DNA from: Thiopseudomonas denitrificans
Lineage (GTDB): Bacteria; Pseudomonadota; Gammaproteobacteria; Pseudomonadales; Pseudomonadaceae
DNA: 39,282 nucleotides
Direction: 5' to 3'
NCBI RefSeq assembly: GCF_002866065.1
Contig: NZ_LNJZ01000007.1
Span: 1-39,282 of the forward strand
Under the pieces are notes generated by a model. The model ran no database searches, had not been told where the DNA came from, and saw only the letters and a program-made list of their open reading frames with translations. This document shows positions 25,770-32,238 of this stretch, piece by piece. The position numbers and the translations under genes were made by a program. Numbering within the stretch: position 1 is the stretch's first letter; each line of letters opens with the position of its first letter.

Positions 25770-25967
25770 CGGATTTCCCGTTTTTATTGTTGTCGGAATA
25801 ATCGCATGATGGCACAAACAGGCCGCTTTGCCTGCCTGGCATGCTCAGGGCGACAAGCGTGCCATATTTGATCGAAAGAAAAGCCGCTCCGGAATATCTC
25901 GATGGCCGCGTACCCCTCAGAGCATGACAGCGCCGGAGCTGGCCACCTGTAGCTGCCGGGGTGCGAC

Positions 25968-26900
25968 TCAGCCCTGCTGGTGATTGGCCACGCCAAACGG
26001 GATATGCACCATCGGAATGACCGCCTGGCCGGCTTCCAGATGGCTGAGCTGATCGTCAAAAAAGATGTGCGGCTTGAGCACCTGCAAAATGCGCAGCTTT
26101 TCCATGCCGCCGAGAAAAAACGCCTCGTCCGTCTCCACACCCCAGTCACGCAGGGTGGTCAGCACCCGCTCGTGGGCCGGAGCGCTACGGGCGGTGACAA
26201 TGGATACGTTGAGTATCTTCTTCCCGCCGGGGTTGGCGCTCAACAGCTCGCGCTCCAGCCGTTGCAGATGCGACAGTTTGAGAAACAGGTCCGCGAGCGG
26301 GCCGGGCGAGTGGGGGATGGCCCGTTTTTGCTGCTCATGGGCCTGAAAACCGGCCAGATCACTGCCTTTATAGACTGCCTCCGACTCGTCATCGGCAATC
26401 ACGCCGTCAAAGTCGAACGCCACGCGCAGCTGGTGATCGTTCTCGTCATCCTCGATGGTGCCCGGCAGCACCAGCCCGGCCGGGAAGTTGCTGGCAATCG
26501 CCTGTTGCACGTCCGGCTGGTGCGCACTCAGGAACAGCGAGGCATTGAAGGCGTTGATGAACTCGTGCGGCGAGCCGCCACCCATGAAGGCGGCGCGGGT
26601 GATGTCCAGCCCGTAATGCTCGATGGAGCGGAACACGCGCAAACCGGTTTCCGGCGAGTTGCGTGACAGCAATACCACCTCCACCGGCAGCAGCTCGGGA
26701 AACACCTGGTTGATCGACAGAAAACGGCGGATGAAAGGGAAGGCCACGCCTCTTGGTAGCGGATCATCAATGTGTGCCTGCTGGTGCTCACGATAGGCGG
26801 TCACACCCTGACGCTCGAAAATCCGGTTGGACTCCGACAGGTCGAACAAGGCGCTGGAGGCAACGCCAACAACCAGTTTTTCTTCGATGGGATAACTCAT
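25968..26900 (-). CDS. Cytosolic 5'-nucleotidase family protein
   Basis: 310 residues from ATG 26900, preceded by AGGAG; a longer frame upstream lacks a ribosome site. It resembles the NT5C1-type nucleotidase family (MSYPIEEKLVVGVASSALFDL; SRNSPETGLRVFRSIEHYGLDI; AAFMGGGSP). The core FDFDGVIADDESE is the HAD-like catalytic Asp motif. The C-terminus has VSIVTARSAPAHER and PHIFFDDQLSHLE, the Thr and Asp motifs. It likely removes phosphate from nucleoside 5'-monophosphates. It is a single gene; its upstream region is the 644-bp intergenic stretch described below. Confidence 0.87.
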   Translation of the reverse strand: MSYPIEEKLVVGVASSALFDLSESNRIFERQGVTAYREHQQAHIDDPLPRGVAFPFIRRFLSINQVFPELLPVEVVLLSRNSPETGLRVFRSIEHYGLDITRAAFMGGGSPHEFINAFNASLFLSAHQPDVQQAIASNFPAGLVLPGTIEDDENDHQLRVAFDFDGVIADDESEAVYKGSDLAGFQAHEQQKRAIPHSPGPLADLFLKLSHLQRLERELLSANPGGKKILNVSIVTARSAPAHERVLTTLRDWGVETDEAFFLGGMEKLRILQVLKPHIFFDDQLSHLEAGQAVIPMVHIPFGVANHQQG

Positions 26901-27067
26901 GGTGGCTCCTGTCGGGCAGTGGGCGTGCAGGATGTGCGGACGCATTGGCTTTCGAGCGGTCAGGTGCGACAACAATACCAAAGGCGGCAATTAAAAGCGC
27001 TTGACTTTTCGCTGTCAGGAGCAGTACCAGAATCATGTTGTGCACAAGGCTGGCAAAGTGTCCGGTT

Positions 27068-27101
27068 TTATGCTTGCCGGTAGCGCAAGCATAACATTTT
27101 T
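27068..27101 (+). other. Hairpin with T-run in intergenic region
   Basis: TTATGCTTG and CAAGCATAA pair perfectly around a 9-nt loop; CATTTTTG follows. It looks like a plus-strand terminator, but no plus-strand gene precedes it. It could instead be an operator or part of the 5'-nucleotidase leader region. Confidence 0.4.
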
Positions 27102-27215
27102 GTGACAAATAAATCGTAAGTCATTGATAACAGGTTTGAAATTTTTATTGGCTATTTTTTGAGCAATCTATACTGAGTCCTTGTCTGGCAGCCTTTGGCA
27201 ACATCTGCCGCCAGC

Positions 27216-27288
27216 TTGTTCACAGGTTTATCCACAGGCGTTGTGGATGAACCTTCCGGGCCCGGATGCCACGGGGCATTGTGGATAT
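27216..27288. promoter_or_regulatory. Cluster of four DnaA-box-like nonamers
   Basis: TTATCCACA (27228-27236) is a perfect match to the DnaA consensus TTATNCACA. One-mismatch versions are TTGTTCACA (27216-27224), TCATCCACA on the minus strand (27242-27250) and ATATCCACA on the minus strand (27280-27288). An AT-rich stretch lies about 40 bp to the left. No replication genes are nearby, so this is more likely a DnaA-binding or titration site than an origin. Confidence 0.4.
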
Positions 27289-27544
27289 CCGGGCCTGCCG
27301 AAGTGCCTCAATCAAGAAGATTTTTTGGCCGCGTGGCGGACTAACACCAGGCATTTGTCTCAAGAAAGCCGGCTTACACAAACCTGTAACATGAAAATGG
27401 CAAAGTGGGCACGAAAGTCGGAGGGCCTGTCAGCAAGGAACCTGCAAACAGGAAGTTTACCGGGAGCGGGCAGCAACACGTCGGGGCGACTGGCAAGAGG
27501 CGTCAGACAAAATATCTACTCTGAGCATATAAAAAGGCAACAAG

Positions 27545-27925
27545 GTGTCCATCATCGCTACCTTTAATACTCCAGCCAGCACCTGTGCAGAGCTTTGGCC
27601 GGTGACCAGAAAAATCCTGGCCAAATTGATGTTGGCCAACACTCCCGTAGAACATATAGAGCCTCGTAACCCGGCTGATTTGTCGGGTGGCGACCGCATT
27701 TGGTATGCGCGGCAAAACCGGGCAGACCAGCTGGTTGGTGGTCTTTATATGCTTGTGGAGCCCATCGGCAAACGTATGGCAGTGAGCCTGCATGAAATCG
27801 ACCAGGTTGGCAAACCAGTCATGCTGACCAACTTTCTATACCTTGATGATACGGCCAGGGACGCACAGCGTGCGGCCTTGCTGTACATCACCTTTATAAA
27901 TGATGAAGAGGATTTACCGGCATGA
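27545..27925 (+). CDS. Protein of unknown function (126 aa), first of coupled pair
   Basis: It starts at GTG 27545, about 5 bases after AAAAAGGC. 126 residues, MSIIATFNTPASTCAELWPV to DEEDLPA, with no signal peptide, membrane segment or motif I recognise. The middle (DLSGGDRIWYARQNRADQLVGGLYMLVEP) suggests a small mixed alpha/beta domain. Its TGA overlaps the ATG of the next gene (ATGA), so the two are translationally coupled and the products may interact. Third-position G+C is lower than in neighbouring housekeeping genes. Function unknown. Confidence 0.65.
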   Translation: MSIIATFNTPASTCAELWPVTRKILAKLMLANTPVEHIEPRNPADLSGGDRIWYARQNRADQLVGGLYMLVEPIGKRMAVSLHEIDQVGKPVMLTNFLYLDDTARDAQRAALLYITFINDEEDLPA

Positions 27926-28329
27926 ACGTCGTAACCCCCAAGTCTGCGCGGTCATTTATAGATGAATCCCTGTTTTCAGGGGAGTTTCACAATAAAAAAT
28001 CGAAAATCTCCTGGTTCAAGGCAGGGCGGCGAAAAAAATTAAATTCAAGCGTGGTTGCAGAAATACTGGACAGGGCCGCATCCGGGTTTTGCAGTGAGCA
28101 GCCTGCTTGCAGTGAAGCGTTCGCTCAGGCGATGCGTGCAGGTGTTGTGTTGCTGGCACATACAGGCGGTTCCTGGGCTGTTTACGCCTGGAAGGATCAG
28201 CTAAGTGACCCCCGCTGCGAAGCGCCCGGAGCTGTAGCCGTGGATGTGCTTGGCAATATCTGGCAGGCAACCGGCGGCAATGAATATGAAGGGGCAGAAG
28301 CCTGGGAAGTGTTGCGCACCGCTGCCTGA
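27922..28329 (+). CDS. Protein of unknown function (135 aa), second of coupled pair
   Basis: 135 residues from ATG 27922, overlapping the preceding stop. The N-terminus is basic (KKSKISWFKAGRRKKLNSSVV). The C-terminal half contains GVVLLAHTGGSWAVYAWKDQ, then AVAVDVLGNIWQATGGNEYEGAEAWEVL, which looks like a compact beta-rich domain. No known family is recognised and no signal peptide is present. REP hairpins begin about 20 bp after its stop. It could form a two-component module with the preceding protein. Confidence 0.65.
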   Translation: MNVVTPKSARSFIDESLFSGEFHNKKSKISWFKAGRRKKLNSSVVAEILDRAASGFCSEQPACSEAFAQAMRAGVVLLAHTGGSWAVYAWKDQLSDPRCEAPGAVAVDVLGNIWQATGGNEYEGAEAWEVLRTAA

Positions 28330-28350
28330 GGCAAGGCATCAGCGCCACGG

Positions 28351-28442
28351 GTGTGAGAGTAAATTCGCACCTGCACAAAGAAGGGCAAACCTTGTTCCGT
28401 GTGTTACGGATTACACCCCTGTAGGTGCGAATTTATTCGCAC
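28351..28442. repeat. Two REP-type hairpins
   Basis: An inverted, decayed copy lies at 28351-28376 (its stem has mismatches) and a good copy at 28417-28442 (CTGTAGG, then GTGCGAAT/ATTCGCAC). They belong to the same GTAGG-headed family as the cluster at 19246-19402. They face each other, as in bacterial interspersed mosaic pairs. The good copy supplies the last codons of the 40-codon minus-strand ORF at 28411-28533. Confidence 0.8.
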
Positions 28443-28533
28443 AAAGCAGCCGCTGGCGTCGAGGGTGCTGCCCCTGTTGCCAGCGGTCGATAAAGGCGGT
28501 GGTCTGTTCCGGGCTGTAGGTCCAGCTGTCCAT
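28411..28533 (-). CDS. Possible 40-residue protein ending inside a REP
   Basis: It starts at ATG 28533, with AAGGA about 10 nt upstream, and stops at TAA 28411. The first 30 residues (MDSWTYSPEQTTAFIDRWQQ, then a basic GQHPRRQRLL) read like a genuine helical peptide. The last ten (CANKFAPTGV) are simply the translation of the REP hairpin. It is either a real short protein whose 3' end was rewritten by REP insertion, or a decayed gene remnant. No family is recognised. Confidence 0.35.
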   Translation of the reverse strand: MDSWTYSPEQTTAFIDRWQQGQHPRRQRLLCANKFAPTGV

Positions 28534-28693
28534 GTAGGGGTGTCCTTGTGTGCTGTGCGGTTAAAGGACTGGATTGTGCCATGTTTGTGGCATTTGGGTA
28601 AGGAAGCCGGCCCGTGATGCGGCGTGCTTTATATGGCTCAGGCAGCGCTGCCGGAGCAGTGCCTGCATTTTGCCTTATACGACCTTGGTGGTA

Positions 28694-28709
28694 AGATTGT
28701 TAACAATCT
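28694..28709. promoter_or_regulatory. Palindromic operator candidate upstream of the GntR gene
   Basis: AGATTGTTAACAATCT is a perfect 16-bp palindrome 12 bp upstream of the putative -35. A partial second copy, TGTTAACAAT, lies at 28773-28782 just before the gene start. GntR/FadR-type dimers bind such sites, so autoregulation and control of the prp operon is likely (inference). Confidence 0.6.
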
Positions 28710-28721
28710 ATGCGACCAGTG

Positions 28722-28750
28722 TTGACAGGCTAGCGGTGTTTCCGTAGCTT
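28722..28750 (+). promoter_or_regulatory. Sigma-70-type promoter of the gntR-prp operon
   Basis: TTGACA (28722-28727) and TAGCTT (28745-28750) are separated by 17 bp. The start codon is 32 bp downstream. It is flanked by the two GTTAAC-type operator candidates. Confidence 0.55.
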
Positions 28751-28782
28751 TGGGCCTAAATAAACGCCCAGGTGTTAACAAT

Positions 28783-29508
28783 ATGCAGCCAGCTGCTTCA
28801 GAAACTGTCGACAACCTTGCCGGGGAGAGCCATACCCTGTCCGAGCAGGTGTTTCGTACCGTGCAGGCGGCGATCGTCAAGGGCGATATTCCGCCGGGCA
28901 GCAAGATTTCCGAGCCGGAGCTGGCGCGTACCTATGGCATCAGCCGGGGGCCGCTGCGCGAGGCGATTCACCGGCTGGAAGGCCAGCGCCTGCTGGTGCG
29001 GGTGCCGCATGTCGGGGCGCGGGTGGTTTCGCTGTCACACCGGGAGCTGATCGAGCTGTACCAGATCCGCGAGTCGCTGGAAGGGCTGGCGTGCCGTCTG
29101 GCAGCGGAGAACATGACCGCGCAGGAAGTGGCCGAGCTGCGCGAAATCCTGGCCACGCACGAGCGTGATGCAGCGTTCCAGGCCGGCATCGACTACTTCC
29201 AGCAGGAAGGCGATTACGATTTTCATTACAAGATCATTCGCGGCAGCCGCAACCAGATGCTGGCCAAGCTGCTGACCGAAGAGCTGTACCAGCTGGTACG
29301 CATGTACCGCCTGCAGTACTCGGCCACACCGAACCGGCCACAGCAGGCGTTCAAGGAACACCACCGCATTCTTGATGCCATTGCCGATGGCGATGGCGAA
29401 CTGGCCGAGCTGCTGATGCGCCGGCATATCGCAACATCCAGACGCAATGTCGAGCGACATTATCAGGCCAGCAATGGCACTCCATTATCTGTACGAGGTA
29501 AATCATGA
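28783..29508 (+). CDS. GntR-family (FadR/FCD) regulator of the methylcitrate cluster
   Basis: 241 residues from ATG 28783; a TTG 11 codons upstream is less likely. The N-terminal winged helix-turn-helix (about 18-80) has [53 protein letters not shown], here described by position. The C-terminal FCD ligand domain (about 90-225) carries the conserved D/H pattern ([24 protein letters not shown]). Its TGA overlaps the prpB ATG, so it is the first gene of the operon. By position it likely represses the prp genes until 2-methylcitrate or a related signal is present, as in other Pseudomonas-type clusters. Confidence 0.9.
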   Translation: MQPAASETVDNLAGESHTLSEQVFRTVQAAIVKGDIPPGSKISEPELARTYGISRGPLREAIHRLEGQRLLVRVPHVGARVVSLSHRELIELYQIRESLEGLACRLAAENMTAQEVAELREILATHERDAAFQAGIDYFQQEGDYDFHYKIIRGSRNQMLAKLLTEELYQLVRMYRLQYSATPNRPQQAFKEHHRILDAIADGDGELAELLMRRHIATSRRNVERHYQASNGTPLSVRGKS

Positions 29509-30395
29509 GCCGTAAAACTCCAGGTCAACTATTCCGTGACGCCGTAGCCGAAGAACATCCGTTGCAGGTGGTGGGTGCGATCAACGCCAACCACGCGCTG
29601 CTGGCCAAGCGTGCCGGCTTCAAGGCCATCTATCTGTCTGGCGGCGGCGTTGCCGCCGGTTCGCTGGGCCTGCCGGATCTGGGTATTTCTACTCTGGACG
29701 ACGTGCTGACCGACGTGCGCCGCATCACCGACGTGTGCGATCTGCCGCTGCTGGTGGACGTGGATACCGGTTTCGGTTCGTCCGCGTTCAACGTGGCGCG
29801 TACCGTCAAGTCCATGATCAAGTTTGGCGCTGCTGCCATTCACATCGAGGACCAGGTGGGTGCCAAGCGCTGTGGCCATCGTCCAAACAAGGAAATCGTT
29901 TCCCAGCAGGAAATGGTCGACCGCATCAAAGCGGCAGTCGATGCGCGTACCGATGACAGCTTCGTGATCATGGCGCGTACCGATGCGCTGGCCGTTGAAG
30001 GCCTGAACGCCGCGCTGGATCGTGCTGCTGCCTGTGTTGAAGCCGGTGCCGACATGGTCTTCCCGGAAGCCATCACCGAGCTGGACATGTACAAGGTGTT
30101 TGCCGACCGCGTGAAAGCGCCGATTCTGGCCAACATCACCGAGTTTGGTGCCACTCCGCTGTACACCACCGAGCAACTGGCCTCCGTGGATGTATCACTG
30201 GTGCTGTACCCGCTGTCTGCATTTCGCGCCATGAACAAGGCGGCGGAAAACGTCTACACCGCTATCCGTCGTGACGGCAGCCAGCAGAACGTGGTGGACA
30301 CCATGCAGACCCGCATGGAGTTGTACGACCGTATCAACTACCACGCCTTCGAGCAGAGCCTGGATGCGCTGTTTGCGCAGAAGAAAGGTAACTGA
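29505..30395 (+). CDS. prpB: 2-Methylisocitrate lyase
   Basis: 296 residues. It splits 2-methylisocitrate into pyruvate and succinate, the last step of the methylcitrate cycle of propionate oxidation. The barrel carries DVDTGFG (Asp85, Asp87, metal binding) and the active-site loop KRCGH (121-125, with catalytic Cys123) after IHIEDQVGA. Length matches E. coli PrpB (296). It begins with ATGA overlap on the regulator gene and is followed by a 166-bp gap before prpC that holds a hairpin. Confidence 0.96.
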   Translation: MSRKTPGQLFRDAVAEEHPLQVVGAINANHALLAKRAGFKAIYLSGGGVAAGSLGLPDLGISTLDDVLTDVRRITDVCDLPLLVDVDTGFGSSAFNVARTVKSMIKFGAAAIHIEDQVGAKRCGHRPNKEIVSQQEMVDRIKAAVDARTDDSFVIMARTDALAVEGLNAALDRAAACVEAGADMVFPEAITELDMYKVFADRVKAPILANITEFGATPLYTTEQLASVDVSLVLYPLSAFRAMNKAAENVYTAIRRDGSQQNVVDTMQTRMELYDRINYHAFEQSLDALFAQKKGN

Positions 30396-30404
30396 GTTGC
30401 GTCA

Positions 30405-30425
30405 TCACCCGGCCTGGCCGGGTGA
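30405..30425 (+). other. Hairpin between prpB and prpC
   Basis: TCACCCGGC and GCCGGGTGA pair perfectly (9 bp) around CTG, 10 bp after prpB. No T-run follows. It may be an mRNA processing or stability element. Confidence 0.5.
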
Positions 30426-30561
30426 CCTCCAGCTGGCCTGATCGCCACGCTGGAAACCGGAACAGGCAGGGGCAGGGTGCTGCTCCTGCAAACCGAAGTT
30501 GTTCTACGGAACACACAATGAAGTAGTAAGCATCATTATAAAAATCTAGAGGATTACACTC

Positions 30562-31698
30562 ATGGCTGAAGAGAAAAAGAAAGTACTGACCGGTGCCGGT
30601 CTGCGCGGGCAAATTGCTGGCCAAACCTCACTGTGCACCGTGGGCAAGGAAGGCGCTGGTCTGACTTATCGTGGTTATGACGTGCGTGACCTGGCCAAGA
30701 ACTGCAAGAGCTTTGAAGAAGTTGCCTACCTGCTGTGGTACGGCAAGCTGCCCAACCAGGCCGAGCTGGACGCCTATGTCGAGCGCCTGAAAGGCATGCG
30801 CGATCTGCCGCAGGCTCTGAAGGAAGTGCTGGAGCGCATTCCTGCCGACGCCCACCCGATGGACGTGATGCGTACCGGCGTATCCGTACTGGGCACCCTG
30901 GAGCCGGAGCTGAGCTTCGACCAGCAACTGGATGTGGCCGACCGCCTGCTGGCGTCCATGCCGGCCATGCTGCTGTACTGGTACCACTTCAGCCACAACG
31001 GCAAGCGCATCGACTGCATGACCGACGAGCCGGATCTGGCAGGCCACTTCCTGGCGCTGCTGCACGGCAAGTCACCAAGCGACCTACACCGCGAAGTAAT
31101 GAACGTGTCTCTGACCCTGTACGCAGAGCACGAGTTCAATGCTTCTACCTTTACTGGCCGTGTGTGTGCTTCCACTTTGTCTGACCTGTACTCCTGTGTA
31201 ACCGGTGCCATTGGTTCGCTGCGTGGCCCGCTGCACGGTGGTGCCAACGAAGCGGCTATGGATCTGATCGACCGCTTCCAGACTCCAGACGAAGCCGTTG
31301 CCGAGCTGAAAGCCATGATGGAGCGCAAAGAGCTAATTATGGGCTTTGGCCACGCGATCTACCGCGAGTCCGACCCGCGCAACGAGGTGATCAAGGGCTA
31401 CTCCGAGAAGCTGGCTGACGAAGTGGGTGACAAGGTGATCTACCCTGTGTCCTGCGCCATCGAGAAGCTGATGTGGGACGAGAAGAAGCTGTTCCCGAAC
31501 GCCGACTTCTTCCATGCTTCCGCCTACCGCTTCATGGGCATTCCGACGCCCCTGTTCACGCCGATCTTCGTGTGCTCACGGGTGACTGGCTGGGCTGCGC
31601 ACGTGTTCGAGCAGCGGGCCAATAACCGTATCATCCGTCCGAGCGCGGATTACATCGGTGAAGAGCAGCGTCCGGTGCCACCTATTTCCGAGCGTTGA
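30562..31698 (+). CDS. prpC: 2-Methylcitrate synthase
   Basis: 378 residues. It condenses propionyl-CoA with oxaloacetate to 2-methylcitrate. Citrate synthase-fold catalytic residues are present: His225 in GPLHGGANEAA, His264 in GFGHAIYRESDPR and Asp315 in NADFFHASAY. The short length and N-terminus (GLRGQIAGQTSLCTVGKEG) fit the methylcitrate/type II branch rather than GltA. The start ATG 30562 follows AGAGGATTACACTC. The gap to acnD is 540 bp, unusual for this operon, and is filled with hairpin elements and a terminator. Confidence 0.95.
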   Translation: MAEEKKKVLTGAGLRGQIAGQTSLCTVGKEGAGLTYRGYDVRDLAKNCKSFEEVAYLLWYGKLPNQAELDAYVERLKGMRDLPQALKEVLERIPADAHPMDVMRTGVSVLGTLEPELSFDQQLDVADRLLASMPAMLLYWYHFSHNGKRIDCMTDEPDLAGHFLALLHGKSPSDLHREVMNVSLTLYAEHEFNASTFTGRVCASTLSDLYSCVTGAIGSLRGPLHGGANEAAMDLIDRFQTPDEAVAELKAMMERKELIMGFGHAIYRESDPRNEVIKGYSEKLADEVGDKVIYPVSCAIEKLMWDEKKLFPNADFFHASAYRFMGIPTPLFTPIFVCSRVTGWAAHVFEQRANNRIIRPSADYIGEEQRPVPPISER

Positions 31699-31741
31699 TG
31701 GGTGGTGATTGAGGCTGCCTTTGTTGAGTAGGTGTGTGTAT

Positions 31742-31843
31742 GTGCGGCGGTTCATGTTCCGCAAAGTCGCCGCAAGTACGTCCATGTAGGCTCTCCGGCG
31801 ACATCCATGTCGCCGAAGCTTTGCTCCACATGAACCGCCGCAC
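31742..31843 (+). repeat. Hairpin element E
   Basis: Outer arms GTGCGGCGGTTCATGT (31742-31757) and ACATGAACCGCCGCAC (31828-31843) are perfectly complementary over 16 bp. Inside, the core starts TCCGCAAAG and ends CTTTGCTCC. It encloses a GTAG-headed hairpin with arms CGGCGACA and TGTCGCCG around TCCA. It is an inverted relative of element F. Confidence 0.8.
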
Positions 31844-31884
31844 TGAAACATAGTGCAAGCGGCAGCCTCAATCTTGTGGAAAGA

Positions 31885-31905
31885 GTAGGGCGGGCGTTGC
31901 CCGCC
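31885..31905 (+). repeat. GTAG-headed short hairpin
   Basis: GTAG (31885-31888) is followed directly by GGCGGGC/GCCCGCC with a GTT loop. It is REP-like in layout but of different sequence from the other REPs in the window. Confidence 0.5.
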
Positions 31906-31906
31906 T

Positions 31907-31930
31907 GAATTCCTGGCAGGAATTCTTTTT
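31907..31930 (+). terminator. Intrinsic terminator inside the prp gene cluster
   Basis: GAATTCCT and AGGAATTC form a perfect 8-bp stem with a GGC loop, immediately followed by TTTTT. It lies between prpC and acnD in the operon direction, so acnD may be expressed at a lower level or from its own promoter. Confidence 0.65.
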
Positions 31931-31931
31931 G

Positions 31932-31951
31932 TGACATCCGCGTGGATGTCA
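31932..31951 (+). other. Hairpin adjacent to the terminator
   Basis: TGACATCC and GGATGTCA pair perfectly around GCGT, one base after the T-run of the terminator. Confidence 0.55.
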
Positions 31952-32095
31952 GACAAAGAGTTCTTTGACAGGCCTTGCGTAAATAAATCAGGCCTGCAAA
32001 CGACAGTCACACCTTTTGTGCACTTGTTAGAAACGTCATCCCGCGCGGAATGACAGTGGAGCATGCTTTGAGCGTGCGAACTGCACAAGGTTTGT

Positions 32096-32199
32096 GGTGT
32101 GGGGTGGCAAGTGGAGCAAAGCCTCGGCGACATGGACGTCGCCGGGGAGCCTACATGGATGTATTCACGGCGTCTTTGCGTAACTTGCCACCACACACC
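32096..32199 (-). repeat. Hairpin element F (inverted relative of E)
   Basis: Outer arms at 32096-32112 and 32183-32199 pair over 17 positions with one mismatch (GGTGTGGGGTGGCAAGT; ACTTGCCACCACACACC). They bear no likeness to the arms of E. The core, read on the minus strand, matches E: it starts TACGCAAAG, ends GCTTTGCTCC, and carries CATGTAGGCTCCC plus the CGGCGAC...GTCGCCG hairpin. Confidence 0.8.
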
Positions 32200-32238
32200 T
32201 GACTCGAAATTTGAATCACCCTCGCTGGAAGTAAAAAC

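Larger units (their letters stand above)
26901..27544. other. 644-bp intergenic region with a DnaA-box-like cluster
   Basis: No convincing gene lies here. It holds a 9-bp inverted repeat TTATGCTTG/CAAGCATAA (27068-27094) followed by ATTTTT, an AT-rich run (27118-27175), and a group of DnaA-box-like nonamers (27216-27288). The small ORFs across it have no ribosome sites or recognisable products. Confidence 0.7.
31699..32238. other. 540-bp prpC-acnD gap packed with hairpins
   Basis: No gene is supported here. In order it holds element E (31742-31843), GTAG followed by the hairpin GGCGGGC/GCCCGCC (31885-31905), an intrinsic terminator (31907-31930), the hairpin TGACATCC/GGATGTCA (31932-31951), an inverted repeat CAGGCCT/AGGCCTG (31969-31996), an imperfect GTCAT...ATGAC hairpin (32035-32054) and element F (32096-32199). 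Confidence 0.8.

Noticed and set aside
27216-27288. Chromosomal replication origin
   Set aside because: No dnaA, dnaN, gidA or parAB genes are nearby, and only one nonamer is perfect.
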